Notes under the pieces: generated by a model
Databases searched by the model: none
Told to the model about the DNA's origin: nothing
What the model saw: only the letters and a program-made list of their open reading frames with translations
NCBI RefSeq assembly: GCF_029395435.1
Contig: NZ_CP113915.1
Coordinates: 1,860,001 to 1,924,000 of the forward strand
Source of the DNA: Bifidobacterium sp. ESL0790
GTDB taxonomy: Bacteria; Actinomycetota; Actinomycetes; Actinomycetales; Bifidobacteriaceae
Length of the DNA: 64,000 bases
Direction: 5' to 3'
Part shown: piece by piece, positions 56,073 through 64,000 of the stretch
Layout of the letters: every line of letters begins with the position of its first letter
Numbering within the stretch: the first letter of the stretch is position 1
Made by a program: the position numbers and the translations under genes

Positions 56073-56107
56073 CGGCGAACGATACTTTTTAAGGAATATC
56101 GTTCGCC
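56073..56107. other. Hairpin related to the conserved 3' hairpins
   Basis: GGCGAACGATA pairs with TATCGTTCGCC around TTTTTAAGG. It resembles the GGCGGACGA hairpins after the surface genes, but lies upstream of the gene starting at 55812, about 260 bases before its start codon. Region 56108-56360 between it and the next array shows no gene. Confidence 0.55.
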
Positions 56108-56362
56108 ACCTTATTTTCGAACCGGTCAGATTTGCCCCGCTTACCTATACATCAGGCCAAAATCGTACCGGAAGCGGAGCCTGCGCAATGACGCGCACGC
56201 GACTTCGAGCGCGTGAGCACGAGGCCCACACCGGCCATCAGCACCACCGCGACGAGCACTCCGGCGACCACCACGTTCGCGAGCGCAAGGCCCGAGCCGG
56301 CCAGCAGCAGCACCGCCGCGACGACTGCCACGTTCGTGATCCCACGGCCCTCCGCACTCCAC

Positions 56363-56795
56363 GTTGCAAACGCGACGCAACCAACCCGATTAGCGTCACA
56401 TTTGCAACACCCCACCACCGCCCCATTGCGATTGCGACACAAACAGACGGATTAGCGTCACGGATGCAACATACCCGCCAGCCCACGTTGCGAACGCGAC
56501 GCAACCAACCCGATTAGCGTCACAAACGCAACACCCAGCCGCCTCTCCATCGCAAACGTGACGCAAACCGCCGAATCTGCGTCACATTTGCAACGCCGCA
56601 CCACCGCCCTATTGCAATTGCGACGCAACCAACCCGATTAGCGTCACGGATGCAACATACCCTCCAGCCCACGTTGCGAACGCGACGCAAACAACCCGAT
56701 TAGCGTCACAAACGCAACGCCTCCACCACTCCGCCTTTGCGAACGCGACGCAAACAACCCGATTAGCGTCACAAACGCAACGCCTCGCCACGCAC
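56363..56795. repeat. Family A palindrome array 5
   Basis: Seven copies of the 46-bp palindrome. Loops here are unusually uniform (CCAACCCGATTA or AACAACCCGATTA), and several right arms read GCGTCACATTTGCAAC or GCGTCACGGATGCAAC. No gene. Confidence 0.88.
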
Positions 56796-56839
56796 GCGAA
56801 CGCCCCGTTGCACAAGCGTGACGGCGGTGACATACGAAA

Positions 56840-56873
56840 ATGGCGGACGACACCTTTCAGTATCGTCCGCCAT
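56840..56873. terminator. Conserved hairpin after surface protein D gene
   Basis: ATGGCGGACGACACC ... TATCGTCCGCCAT, 44 bases after the stop at 56917. Third member of the conserved hairpin set; likely terminator. Confidence 0.75.
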
Positions 56874-56916
56874 CTCGGTCACCGCGGGAATGAGCCTACC
56901 CGCGGCCAGCTATCCA

Positions 56917-59556
56917 TCAGAACGCGATCTCACCGGAATCTGCGCCATTGGAATGGCGCGCGTCCTGGTCGCTGCGGTTCTTGTTCTTCTCATAAACATA
57001 CGTGGCGACCACGATGGCCACGAGGAGCAGGAGCAACAGCCACAGCCAGTTGAAGGAATGGGTCGGGCTCTTGGCCGTCGCCTCGGGCTGCGCCACCGCG
57101 CAACGCGGCAGACCCAGATAGTCCGAATCCTTCCAAGCCGCGCCCGTGGCATTGCTTTCGGTGTAGGCCGCGGCACTCGCCGAATGCTTCTTGGTCAAGC
57201 GCTTGGCCACATCGGCCGGCATGCACTTCGGACGCGAGCGAGATCCCTTGAGATCCTTCTGCAAGCCGTCATGCTGCGGGGTGGGCGTCGCCGCGTTGGG
57301 CGCCACGCCAATCACCGGACCCGTGACGAACACGTTACGGGTGTTGTAGATGTTGACCGGGGAGCCTGCTCCAGGGTTAGGGTTGATCGGACCTTGACCC
57401 GCACCCGGATTCGGGTTGAGATTGGGATTCGGGTTAGGAATCGGATTCGGAGTCGGAGTCGGCTCGAGATCCCCGACCTTCGCCCAATTCGCGTAAAACA
57501 GCTGGTAACCTGGCTTAGTTGCTTTGTACTGATATCCCGGCTGACGTAAAATGTCACCGATACCCGTGCCCGTGGGATCGTCCATCGACCAACCAATAAA
57601 CTTGTAGCCTGGATAAGTGTAGCCGTTCTCAGGCAATGTAAGATAGACAGGGTTCTCAGCGGTAACATCGTCAAGCGTATACTTCACGACATCATCGGTT
57701 TCTCCCTGAGCGTCTTCTTCGAACGGATTGAAGGTCACGGCCGTTGTATACGGATCAAGGAACGTGCCACCCGCAAAATCGGGCTCACGGGTCAGCGGTT
57801 CTAGGTAGTCTATCTCACCGGGCCTTGGCGAAGGGTCGTCAGGACTCTCCACCCAAAAACCGCTGTGGCCATCTTGAATCGAAGGACCCACAATGAACTC
57901 GTCGAGCAACTTGGTCTTCGGTCCAAGAACAATCTTGACGAGGTCCATGCAGTAGATTGCGTCTTTGGCCTCAGTAAGACTCCTCGTATCCCAGCCGGAC
58001 AGGTCGACAGAGGTCATACCACTGAAGCAGAAGGCATAATTCATATTCGTGACATTCGAGACATCCCATTGCGAGATGTTCCCAAAATCAGTCAAGCACT
58101 CGGTCTCCTGAAACATACGCTCCATGTTCTCGAAGCTCGAGGTGTTCCAACGGGAAAGGTCACCGATATCGGTCAATCTTTTGCACTCGCCGAACATCCA
58201 CTTAACATCCTTCGCGCTGTGAACATCCCAATCGCCAAGGCCCTTGATGGTCTTCAAGTTGTAATTATCGTAGAACATATAGCTCAAATTAGTCGCATTC
58301 CCGGGGCTCCAGCCAGTCAAATCTAGCGACGTCAGGGCTTCATCGTCGGAGAACATGAAACCAATGGTGGTGGCTTTTGAGACATCCCAATTTTCCAAGC
58401 CCTTGATTTCAGTTAACTCCGTGCAGTGATCGAACACGCCACTCGCGCCATCGCCCTCCAGACTTGGTTTCCAGCCAGTTAGATCAAGCGTGGTCAATGA
58501 GGGGAGATGATAAAACGCGTTGGAAAGGTCCTTTACCTTATGGACATCCCATCCTGCAAGACCAGTCAAGGAAGTTATTTTGTATGAGCCACGGAACATT
58601 TCTCTCATACTCGTCAGACTTGAAACATGCCCCTTCCAACCGGAGAGGTCGAGGCTGGTCAGTGAATCAAGACCGTAAAACATCTCGGCGGCGCTCGTCA
58701 ACGCATCCGGATGCCAAGAACCGATGCCATCAATATGCGCGAGCTTCTCGTCGTTATAAAATGGCCGACTCATCGTCGTCACATTATGGACGTTCCAAGT
58801 CCCCAGACCGGTGATCGAAGTCAGCGATGTGCAGCCCCAGAAAATCTTATCGGCGGTGGTCACATCGGAGGTGTTCAACCCGCTGACATCAAGCGTCTCC
58901 AAGCCTGTATCACCCGAGAACAGCTCACTAATGTCGGTGACATCGGTCATGTCGATGTGCTCCAGGCCGGTAATCTTCTTGAGTCCGTCCAACCCTCCGA
59001 ACAGATACTTCAGCGTATGATCGGAAACGGTGACGGGGCCATCGATGGAAATCACGTCAATCTTGTCCGTAAAAATATAGCCGTAGCTGGTATACCAAGG
59101 GGCATCAGCGCGGTAGTTCCCCATGTAATCGGTTCGAAACCCGTTTTTGATGGTGCCTGCATGCAAATGAAACACGCAACCCTCACTGGTCTGCTCCAAC
59201 GAGTACGTGGCGGTGCCGTTTTTCCAGGTGTCGGAGCCACGGCAGTCCGAGACCGCGGCATCATCCTGCGTCTGGGGCTGCTGCGATTCAGACTGAGCGC
59301 TCGGGGCGGGTTGGGCCCCCTTCGTCTCATCCTCCTCGGGCTTCGGGAGCTGCGGCAGGTTTGGATCCTTCTGCTTCGCCTTATCCTGATCGCTCGAGAC
59401 CGCGTGAGCCGCCGGATCGGCGGCAGTCTGCGAGCTGCTTGTCTGCGACTGGGCCGAGTCGTCGGCAGAACCAGCGGCGTTCGCCACCACACCGGTCCCT
59501 ATCACCATCGCCGACGCGATCAACAAGCCGATGGCCGGTTTACTCCACGATTTCAT
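56917..59556 (-). CDS. DUF285 (BspA-like) surface protein D
   Basis: An 879-residue secreted, membrane-anchored protein. Signal peptide (1-29), charged stalk (30-100), Cys-paired head (C105, C127), about eleven DUF285 repeats (about 150-560), one InlB-type domain (YPGYKFIGWSMDDPTGTGIG...LFYANW, near 650-720) and a Pro/Asn repeat linker (PNPNPNLNPNPG). The shared module RPKCMP (C778), GLPRC (C819), FNWLWLLL helix and charged tail closes it. It is closest in ends to protein A (MKSW start, VYEKNK tail). The ATG at 59556 has AAGGGA six bases upstream. LytTR-like boxes precede it. Confidence 0.85.
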   Translation of the reverse strand: MKSWSKPAIGLLIASAMVIGTGVVANAAGSADDSAQSQTSSSQTAADPAAHAVSSDQDKAKQKDPNLPQLPKPEEDETKGAQPAPSAQSESQQPQTQDDAAVSDCRGSDTWKNGTATYSLEQTSEGCVFHLHAGTIKNGFRTDYMGNYRADAPWYTSYGYIFTDKIDVISIDGPVTVSDHTLKYLFGGLDGLKKITGLEHIDMTDVTDISELFSGDTGLETLDVSGLNTSDVTTADKIFWGCTSLTSITGLGTWNVHNVTTMSRPFYNDEKLAHIDGIGSWHPDALTSAAEMFYGLDSLTSLDLSGWKGHVSSLTSMREMFRGSYKITSLTGLAGWDVHKVKDLSNAFYHLPSLTTLDLTGWKPSLEGDGASGVFDHCTELTEIKGLENWDVSKATTIGFMFSDDEALTSLDLTGWSPGNATNLSYMFYDNYNLKTIKGLGDWDVHSAKDVKWMFGECKRLTDIGDLSRWNTSSFENMERMFQETECLTDFGNISQWDVSNVTNMNYAFCFSGMTSVDLSGWDTRSLTEAKDAIYCMDLVKIVLGPKTKLLDEFIVGPSIQDGHSGFWVESPDDPSPRPGEIDYLEPLTREPDFAGGTFLDPYTTAVTFNPFEEDAQGETDDVVKYTLDDVTAENPVYLTLPENGYTYPGYKFIGWSMDDPTGTGIGDILRQPGYQYKATKPGYQLFYANWAKVGDLEPTPTPNPIPNPNPNLNPNPGAGQGPINPNPGAGSPVNIYNTRNVFVTGPVIGVAPNAATPTPQHDGLQKDLKGSRSRPKCMPADVAKRLTKKHSASAAAYTESNATGAAWKDSDYLGLPRCAVAQPEATAKSPTHSFNWLWLLLLLLVAIVVATYVYEKNKNRSDQDARHSNGADSGEIAF

Positions 59557-59716
59557 GACCATTCCCTTTCTCTTTTTACACCGCGTCGCACAACTCCCCA
59601 CACACGCTTGACGCGATGTCAAATCAACATTTTTACCAAGAACTATTTCTTATAACTTTCAGTACTTGTCTATCAGTTTAAACAAAATCCGATAATCCAT
59701 TCGTGATATATTTCTC

Positions 59717-59744
59717 AACGGTTCGAATTGCCACGTAAGCGGTA
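59717..59744 (-). promoter_or_regulatory. LytTR-type direct-repeat site upstream of surface protein D
   Basis: On the coding strand TACCGCTT (59744-59737) and AACCGTT (59723-59717), CCG cores 21 bp apart, followed by GAG. Same sequence and spacing as the site at 46722-46749. About 160-190 bases before the start codon. Confidence 0.65.
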
Positions 59745-60081
59745 GAAATCAGCGTACGAAATTAGACACTTTTAAAAAATAACCTATGACGCAGCCGTCA
59801 AAAACCGCTATTTTGCAAACGGGAGACGGTTTTATGTAATTTTTCTTTTCGCAAATCGTTTGACAATACCCCAACTGGAACCAAACCCACCTGACTTATC
59901 ACAAAAGAAACATTGATATATTAGTAATTCACTGATGCTACAAAGCGATAATCAAATAAAGTCAAAAATGCAATACGTCCAACATATTCAATCGAAACGT
60001 CAACACGTATTCAAGTCTTCAAAAACATCCGTTTCGACACCGCAGTCACCAGTGACCGCTCCCCCACTGCCCACCCACACC

Positions 60082-60124
60082 AAAAACCCGCCACCGGGAT
60101 TTCTCTTCCTGGTGGCGGGTTTCT
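60082..60124. terminator. Bidirectional hairpin with no obvious gene
   Basis: AAACCCGCCACC pairs with GGTGGCGGGTTT, flanked by A- and T-runs on both sides, a textbook intrinsic terminator. No gene ends here on either strand within 59557-60944, so it may end an unrecognised small RNA or be left over from a lost gene. Confidence 0.7.
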
Positions 60125-60247
60125 TGCTAGCACCGAATCCCACTCAACCACCCTCCACCAATGAAGGCTTGAGGAGATAATTGAATCAAATAACGATGCC
60201 TCAAATCGCGGTTCTAATCAGTGCCGCTTCCCCACCATGTACACTTT

Positions 60248-60350
60248 TCTGAACGACGAAATCCAAAATTATGCAAAAACCTGAACGAAGAAACGCAAAT
60301 TTATGCAAAAAAATCTGAAGGAAGAATCACCAAATTCTGCAATTTCCTGG
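60248..60350. repeat. Three-copy tandem repeat of about 33-50 bp
   Basis: CTGAACGACGAAATCC-AAAATTATGCAAAAA, CTGAACGAAGAAACGC-AAATTTATGCAAAAA and CTGAAGGAAGAATCACC-AAATTCTGCAA follow one another. AT-rich, noncoding in appearance. Confidence 0.6.
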
Positions 60351-60398
60351 AGGAACGACACCGCATGTAACCCACGAAAACTCAGGCACCCACCCTTT

Positions 60399-60838
60399 GC
60401 AGATGTGACGCAAACAACCGATTTAGCGTCACAAACGCAACCCTCCACCACCCCAACATCGCAAACGCGACGCAAACAACCGGTTCAGCGTCACAAACGC
60501 AACACTCCACCACCACCCACTTATTGCAAACGTGACGCAAACGGCCGGTTTAGCATCGCAAACGCAACACCATCGTTGCAAACGTGACGCCAACAACCAG
60601 TCCAGCGTCACAAACGCAACCCTCTGCAAACGCGACGCAAACAGCCGAATCTGCGTCACAAACGCAACCAAGCCCCGTTGCAAACGCGACGCAAACGGCT
60701 GGTTTAGCGTCACAAACGCGACCGTCCACCACCCCACCGTCGCGAACGTGACGCAAACAACCGGATTAGCGTCACAAACACAACACCATCGTTGCAAATG
60801 CGACGCAAACGGCCAGATCAGCGTCACAAACGCAACCC
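60399..60838. repeat. Family A palindrome array 6
   Basis: Eight copies of the 46-bp palindrome with shorter spacers than in other arrays; two neighbouring copies near 60580-60660 almost abut. It stops about 15 bases before the fas terminator. No gene. Confidence 0.88.
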
Positions 60839-60852
60839 TTAGGGTTCTAGAC

Positions 60853-60903
60853 CAAAAACAGGGAATCCACCAACCGTCGGGTGGCGGTGGTGGATTCCCT
60901 GCT
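60853..60903 (-). terminator. fas terminator
   Basis: CAGGGAATCCACCA and TGGTGGATTCCCTG pair around a GC-rich loop; the minus strand continues TTTTTGG. It begins about 42 bases past the fas stop. Confidence 0.9.
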
Positions 60904-60944
60904 TTATTTGGGGCAATCAGCGATTACCCTTTGCCGGCCGGCTT

Positions 60945-63900
60945 TTACTCGAAGTAGCCGTCGGAACCCAGGCGGGCGTCCGGGTTGAGAAGCATGGACT
61001 TCTCGGCCTCGTGGGAGTCGTAGGTCTTCGTGTCCTCATGGAAGCGACGGTTGTCGATCTCCTCGTAGAGCGGGGCGACGCCCATCATGCCCATCAGGCG
61101 GCGGCGCTCACCACGGGCCAGACGCTCGTTGGCGCGCTCACGCCACTTGTCGAGCGCATCCTGGCCGTACTCGTTGGCGACGGCGGCCTCGAAGGCACCG
61201 GGGTGCACGAGGGCGACGAAGCCGGAGACGTGGCCGAAACCGAGCGAGGTGACCAGGCCGGCCTTGATGGAGCCGATCTGCAGCGGCTGGCGCAGCCAGA
61301 CCATGTGGTCGTCCTTGCGCATCTTCGGGTCGACGCAGTCAAGGGCCGCGTTAGCCGGGATGACGCCAGACTTGAAGAGCTGCGTCAAGCCGTCGATCTG
61401 GAAGATCGCGGCGCCGCCCATCGCGTGACCGGTCAGCGACTTCTGCGAAATGACGAACAGCGGGTTTCCATCGTTACGGCCGATGGCATGCTGGATGGAG
61501 TTGTGCAGCTCGGACTCGTTGGAATCGTTGGCGTTGGTGGACGTGTCATGCTTGGAAACCACGGCGATATCGTCCGGGGCGACGCCAAGCTTCGCAAGCT
61601 GGCGGACCAGCTGGGAGTTCGCGCCACCCTGGGCGGCGGCCAGAGCGCCAAGGCCCGGAGCCGGGATCGAGGTGTGCGCACCGTCGGCGAAGCTATGGAC
61701 GTAACCGACCACGGCCGCGACCGGCAGGCCCATCTTCAGCGCGATGTCACCACGGGTGACGAGCATCGTGCCGCCGCCCTCGCTCTCGACGAAGCCGTCG
61801 CGGCGACGGTCGTTGGAACGAGAGAAGAAGCGGTCGGAGATGCCCTTGCCGTACATCACGTTCGCGTCGGCGGTGGCACCCATGTTGCCGAAGCCGATCA
61901 CCGAATCCACGCCGATGTCATCGATTGCGCCGGTGACCACGAAGTCTGCCTTGCCGAGGGCGATCTTGTCGACGCCCTCTTCCAGCGAGACCGCGGCGGT
62001 GGCGCAGGCCGAAACCGGCTGGACCATATTGCCGTAGCCGCCGATATAGGACTGCATGACGTGCGCGGCGACGACGTTCGGCAGGGCCTCTTGCAGGATG
62101 TCGGTCGGAATCTCATGGCCGAGGAAGCGGTCGAGATAGAGCTTGCGCATGCTGGCCATGCCGCCGAAACCGGTGCCCTGCGTGGAGGCGACCATCGAAG
62201 GATGAATCGTCTGCAGCACCTCGGCCGGGGTGAAGCCGGCGGAGAGGTAGGCGTCGACGGTGGTGACGATGTTCCACAGCGCGATCTCGTCGACCTCGCC
62301 GATCATGGAGGCGGGAATGCCCCACTTGACCGGGTCGAAGCCCTTCGGGAACTGGCCACCGACCGTGCGGCTCATGGCGAAGCGCTTGGGCACGCGGATC
62401 ATCGAGCCGGGCTCGCGGGTGACGCTCCACTCGCCGGACTCGGCGTCCTGCGCGATCTGCGTGTGCTCGGCGTCCATCACCACATACTGCTGGGCGACTT
62501 CCTCGCTCGGGACGTTGAAAGTGACCTCGTGATCGAGGTAGATCTCCACCTCACCACTGGCGGTGTCGTCCTTGTAGTCGCCACTGCCCATGCCGTTGTC
62601 GAAGGGACGCAGACCGGAGCGGGCCACGACCTCGTCGTGGTAGCGCTCGGCGATGTCCGCTTCGGGCACCAGGTTGCCGTCGGCGTCGTACCAGCCGGCC
62701 TTCGGGCTGTCTTGCCAGGTCAACAGACCCATGTTCCAGGCCAACTCGAGCACGGCTCCCGCGGAGAGGTCGACGTGGCCATCCGAATGGATGCCCAGCT
62801 CGGCCTCGGCACGGGTGCGGCCGGAGCCCCACGGGCCCAGCTCGCCGATGGAGACGATGACGATCTGATCCTCGGGCTTGGCGGTCACATTGCGCCAATC
62901 GGCAAGGTTGACCGCGGCCTGGCGCGGAGGATTCGGGGTGGGCAGCGCCTTGATGAGCGTCGCCTTGCCGTCCTTGTTCTTGGAGCCGGCAGTATCGGCG
63001 TTCTCGTCGGCACTGGCCAGCGCGGAGTTGGCCTTGTCGGCCTCGGCCTCGGCGCGCAACGCGGAGATGTCGATGGGCTCGTTGCCCAGACCGCCGGTCA
63101 GGTCGGCGTGCAACGGGGCCTGCTCGGCCTGTTTGCGAGCGTTCGCGTCGGCGAGGTCAAGCAGCTGCTTGGAGATCTCCTCGGTGGAGTAGGTGCGGAT
63201 GCCATGGCGTTCGACCACATCGACCAGCGGGTCGTTGCCGCCCATGAGGCCGGTGCCACGCACCCAACCGATCAACGGGTGGGCGAAGGTGACCCTGCCG
63301 GACCAATCCTTCTCCGCGTGGGCGCGGGTGACGATGGCGTCGAACGAGGACTTGACCTCGCCGTACGCGCCGTCGCCGCCGAAGACGCCGCGGTTCGGGG
63401 AACCAGGCAGGATGACGTGGAGCTTGTGCTGCACGTCGGTGTCGCCGCCGATGGCCGCGAAGCCGGTGATGGCGCGCTCAACACCCCAGAGCATCAGACG
63501 TGCCTGCGACTCGAAGAGCTGACCGGAGTCGGCCATGGTGCCGTGCACCGGAGGCGCCGCGAACGGGAAGAAGAGGCTCGGCTCATAGGCCGGTTTCAGG
63601 ATCGTGGTGGTCGCGCCGGTGGTCTTCTTGCTCACGCCGCCGACCCACTTGACCAGCGCGTCAACATCGCGATAGCTAGAGAGATTGGCGGGAACCAACC
63701 AGAGCTTGGCGTCACCGACCGCATGCTCGCGGTAGACCTGCTCGGCCCATGCCTTCACCGACTGCTTGAAGCTGTGGGAGGTGGCGATAACCGTCGCTCC
63801 CCCGGCCAGCAGGCCTTCGACCACCTGGCCCGCGATGGAGTTCGGGGCCACGCCGGTGACCACGGCGACGTCGCCGGCGAAGCGGGACGCCTTCGGGTCG

Positions 63901-64000
63901 TTCTTGGCGCTGGCCTTGGCCTCGACCGCGATGCGGTTGTAGGTGGCGGCGAGGGCGGTGTTGCCATCGGCCTCGGCCTTCGCGCCGAACCACTGGGCCT
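60945..64000 (-). CDS. fas: Type I fatty acid synthase, C-terminal part (partial)
   Basis: The last 1,018 or so residues of the giant actinobacterial FAS I. The frame is open to the window edge (AQWFGAKAEADGN...), so the N-terminus lies outside. The ketoreductase domain is visible first (VVTGVAPNSIAGQVVEGLLAGGATVIAT split near the edge). The ketosynthase domain follows, with the active-site Cys in VSACATAAVS (near 62006) and later GHAMGGAAIFQID and LGFGHVSGF. It makes long-chain fatty acids and needs AcpS for activation. It ends with its own terminator; acpS, usually adjacent, is 18 kb further on the same strand. Confidence 0.95.
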   Translation of the reverse strand, partial: AQWFGAKAEADGNTALAATYNRIAVEAKASAKNDPKASRFAGDVAVVTGVAPNSIAGQVVEGLLAGGATVIATSHSFKQSVKAWAEQVYREHAVGDAKLWLVPANLSSYRDVDALVKWVGGVSKKTTGATTTILKPAYEPSLFFPFAAPPVHGTMADSGQLFESQARLMLWGVERAITGFAAIGGDTDVQHKLHVILPGSPNRGVFGGDGAYGEVKSSFDAIVTRAHAEKDWSGRVTFAHPLIGWVRGTGLMGGNDPLVDVVERHGIRTYSTEEISKQLLDLADANARKQAEQAPLHADLTGGLGNEPIDISALRAEAEADKANSALASADENADTAGSKNKDGKATLIKALPTPNPPRQAAVNLADWRNVTAKPEDQIVIVSIGELGPWGSGRTRAEAELGIHSDGHVDLSAGAVLELAWNMGLLTWQDSPKAGWYDADGNLVPEADIAERYHDEVVARSGLRPFDNGMGSGDYKDDTASGEVEIYLDHEVTFNVPSEEVAQQYVVMDAEHTQIAQDAESGEWSVTREPGSMIRVPKRFAMSRTVGGQFPKGFDPVKWGIPASMIGEVDEIALWNIVTTVDAYLSAGFTPAEVLQTIHPSMVASTQGTGFGGMASMRKLYLDRFLGHEIPTDILQEALPNVVAAHVMQSYIGGYGNMVQPVSACATAAVSLEEGVDKIALGKADFVVTGAIDDIGVDSVIGFGNMGATADANVMYGKGISDRFFSRSNDRRRDGFVESEGGGTMLVTRGDIALKMGLPVAAVVGYVHSFADGAHTSIPAPGLGALAAAQGGANSQLVRQLAKLGVAPDDIAVVSKHDTSTNANDSNESELHNSIQHAIGRNDGNPLFVISQKSLTGHAMGGAAIFQIDGLTQLFKSGVIPANAALDCVDPKMRKDDHMVWLRQPLQIGSIKAGLVTSLGFGHVSGFVALVHPGAFEAAVANEYGQDALDKWRERANERLARGERRRLMGMMGVAPLYEEIDNRRFHEDTKTYDSHEAEKSMLLNPDARLGSDGYFE

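Noticed and set aside
56213..56455. Small membrane protein in the region before array 5 (minus-strand hydrophobic frame near 56152-56442)
   Set aside because: Somewhat hydrophobic, but it begins inside array palindromes and has no clear ribosome site. It could be a decayed C-terminal anchor from another surface gene, which I cannot prove.
48065..60838. CRISPR array (regular 46-bp palindromic repeats with roughly 20-bp spacers)
   Set aside because: Repeats are far too degenerate, spacers are simple CAC-rich DNA of uneven length, and no cas gene is present in the window.
1..64000. tRNA or rRNA genes and insertion sequences
   Set aside because: No T-arm consensus with matching acceptor stem, no rRNA landmarks and no transposase-like frame were found on reading both strands.

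Overview
The window looks like chromosomal DNA of a Bifidobacterium or a close relative. It is GC-rich, carries a large type I fatty acid synthase with an AcpS-type phosphopantetheinyl transferase, and has LacI-family control of arabinose genes. It also has the order rplS - lepB - rnhB - LacI regulator - araB - araA on one strand, which I recall as bifidobacterial. Nearly all genes lie on the minus strand.

Positions 1-13,500 hold a plant-glycan (arabinose) locus: a LacI regulator with an unusual low-complexity insert, an oligosaccharide MFS symporter, a GH43 glycosidase, an aldo/keto reductase, L-arabinose isomerase, ribulokinase, and a second LacI regulator (AraQ-like). Matching operators lie in front of araB and in front of the regulator itself. 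araD, expected between araB and araA, is absent. Housekeeping genes rnhB, lepB and rplS follow.

Positions 14,100-33,000 hold a cell-envelope expansion: LemA followed by four consecutive DUF2207-type membrane proteins, plus a fifth shorter relative and a truncated remnant. These two are cut off from the rest by a two-gene ABC importer (fused double permease, ATPase with a C-terminal AAA-associated domain). The intergenic gaps carry twelve copies of a terminator-like palindrome (family B). A GH3 beta-glucosidase gene follows.

Positions 35,700-60,900 are accessory. There is a compact, highly structured RNA-like element with several GNRA-capped hairpins. Next comes an LPXTG-anchored DUF285 (BspA-like) surface protein that is out of frame at a run of nine G, a probable phase-variation switch in the OFF state. 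A DUF234-type ATPase and acpS follow. Then come four related DUF285 surface proteins with a shared, unfamiliar C-terminal module (RPKCMP ... GLPRCA ... Trp-rich membrane anchor). A LytTR regulator and DUF3021 membrane partner lie divergently from the first of these. LytTR-like direct repeats, spaced 21 bp, are found in front of two of the four. These genes are separated by arrays of a degenerate 46-bp palindrome (family A, about 46 copies in six arrays across the window). The block sits between fas and acpS, two genes that are neighbours in other actinobacteria.

The window ends inside fas. I found no tRNA, rRNA, transposase or CRISPR array. All product names come from reading protein sequences by eye; no database search was run.
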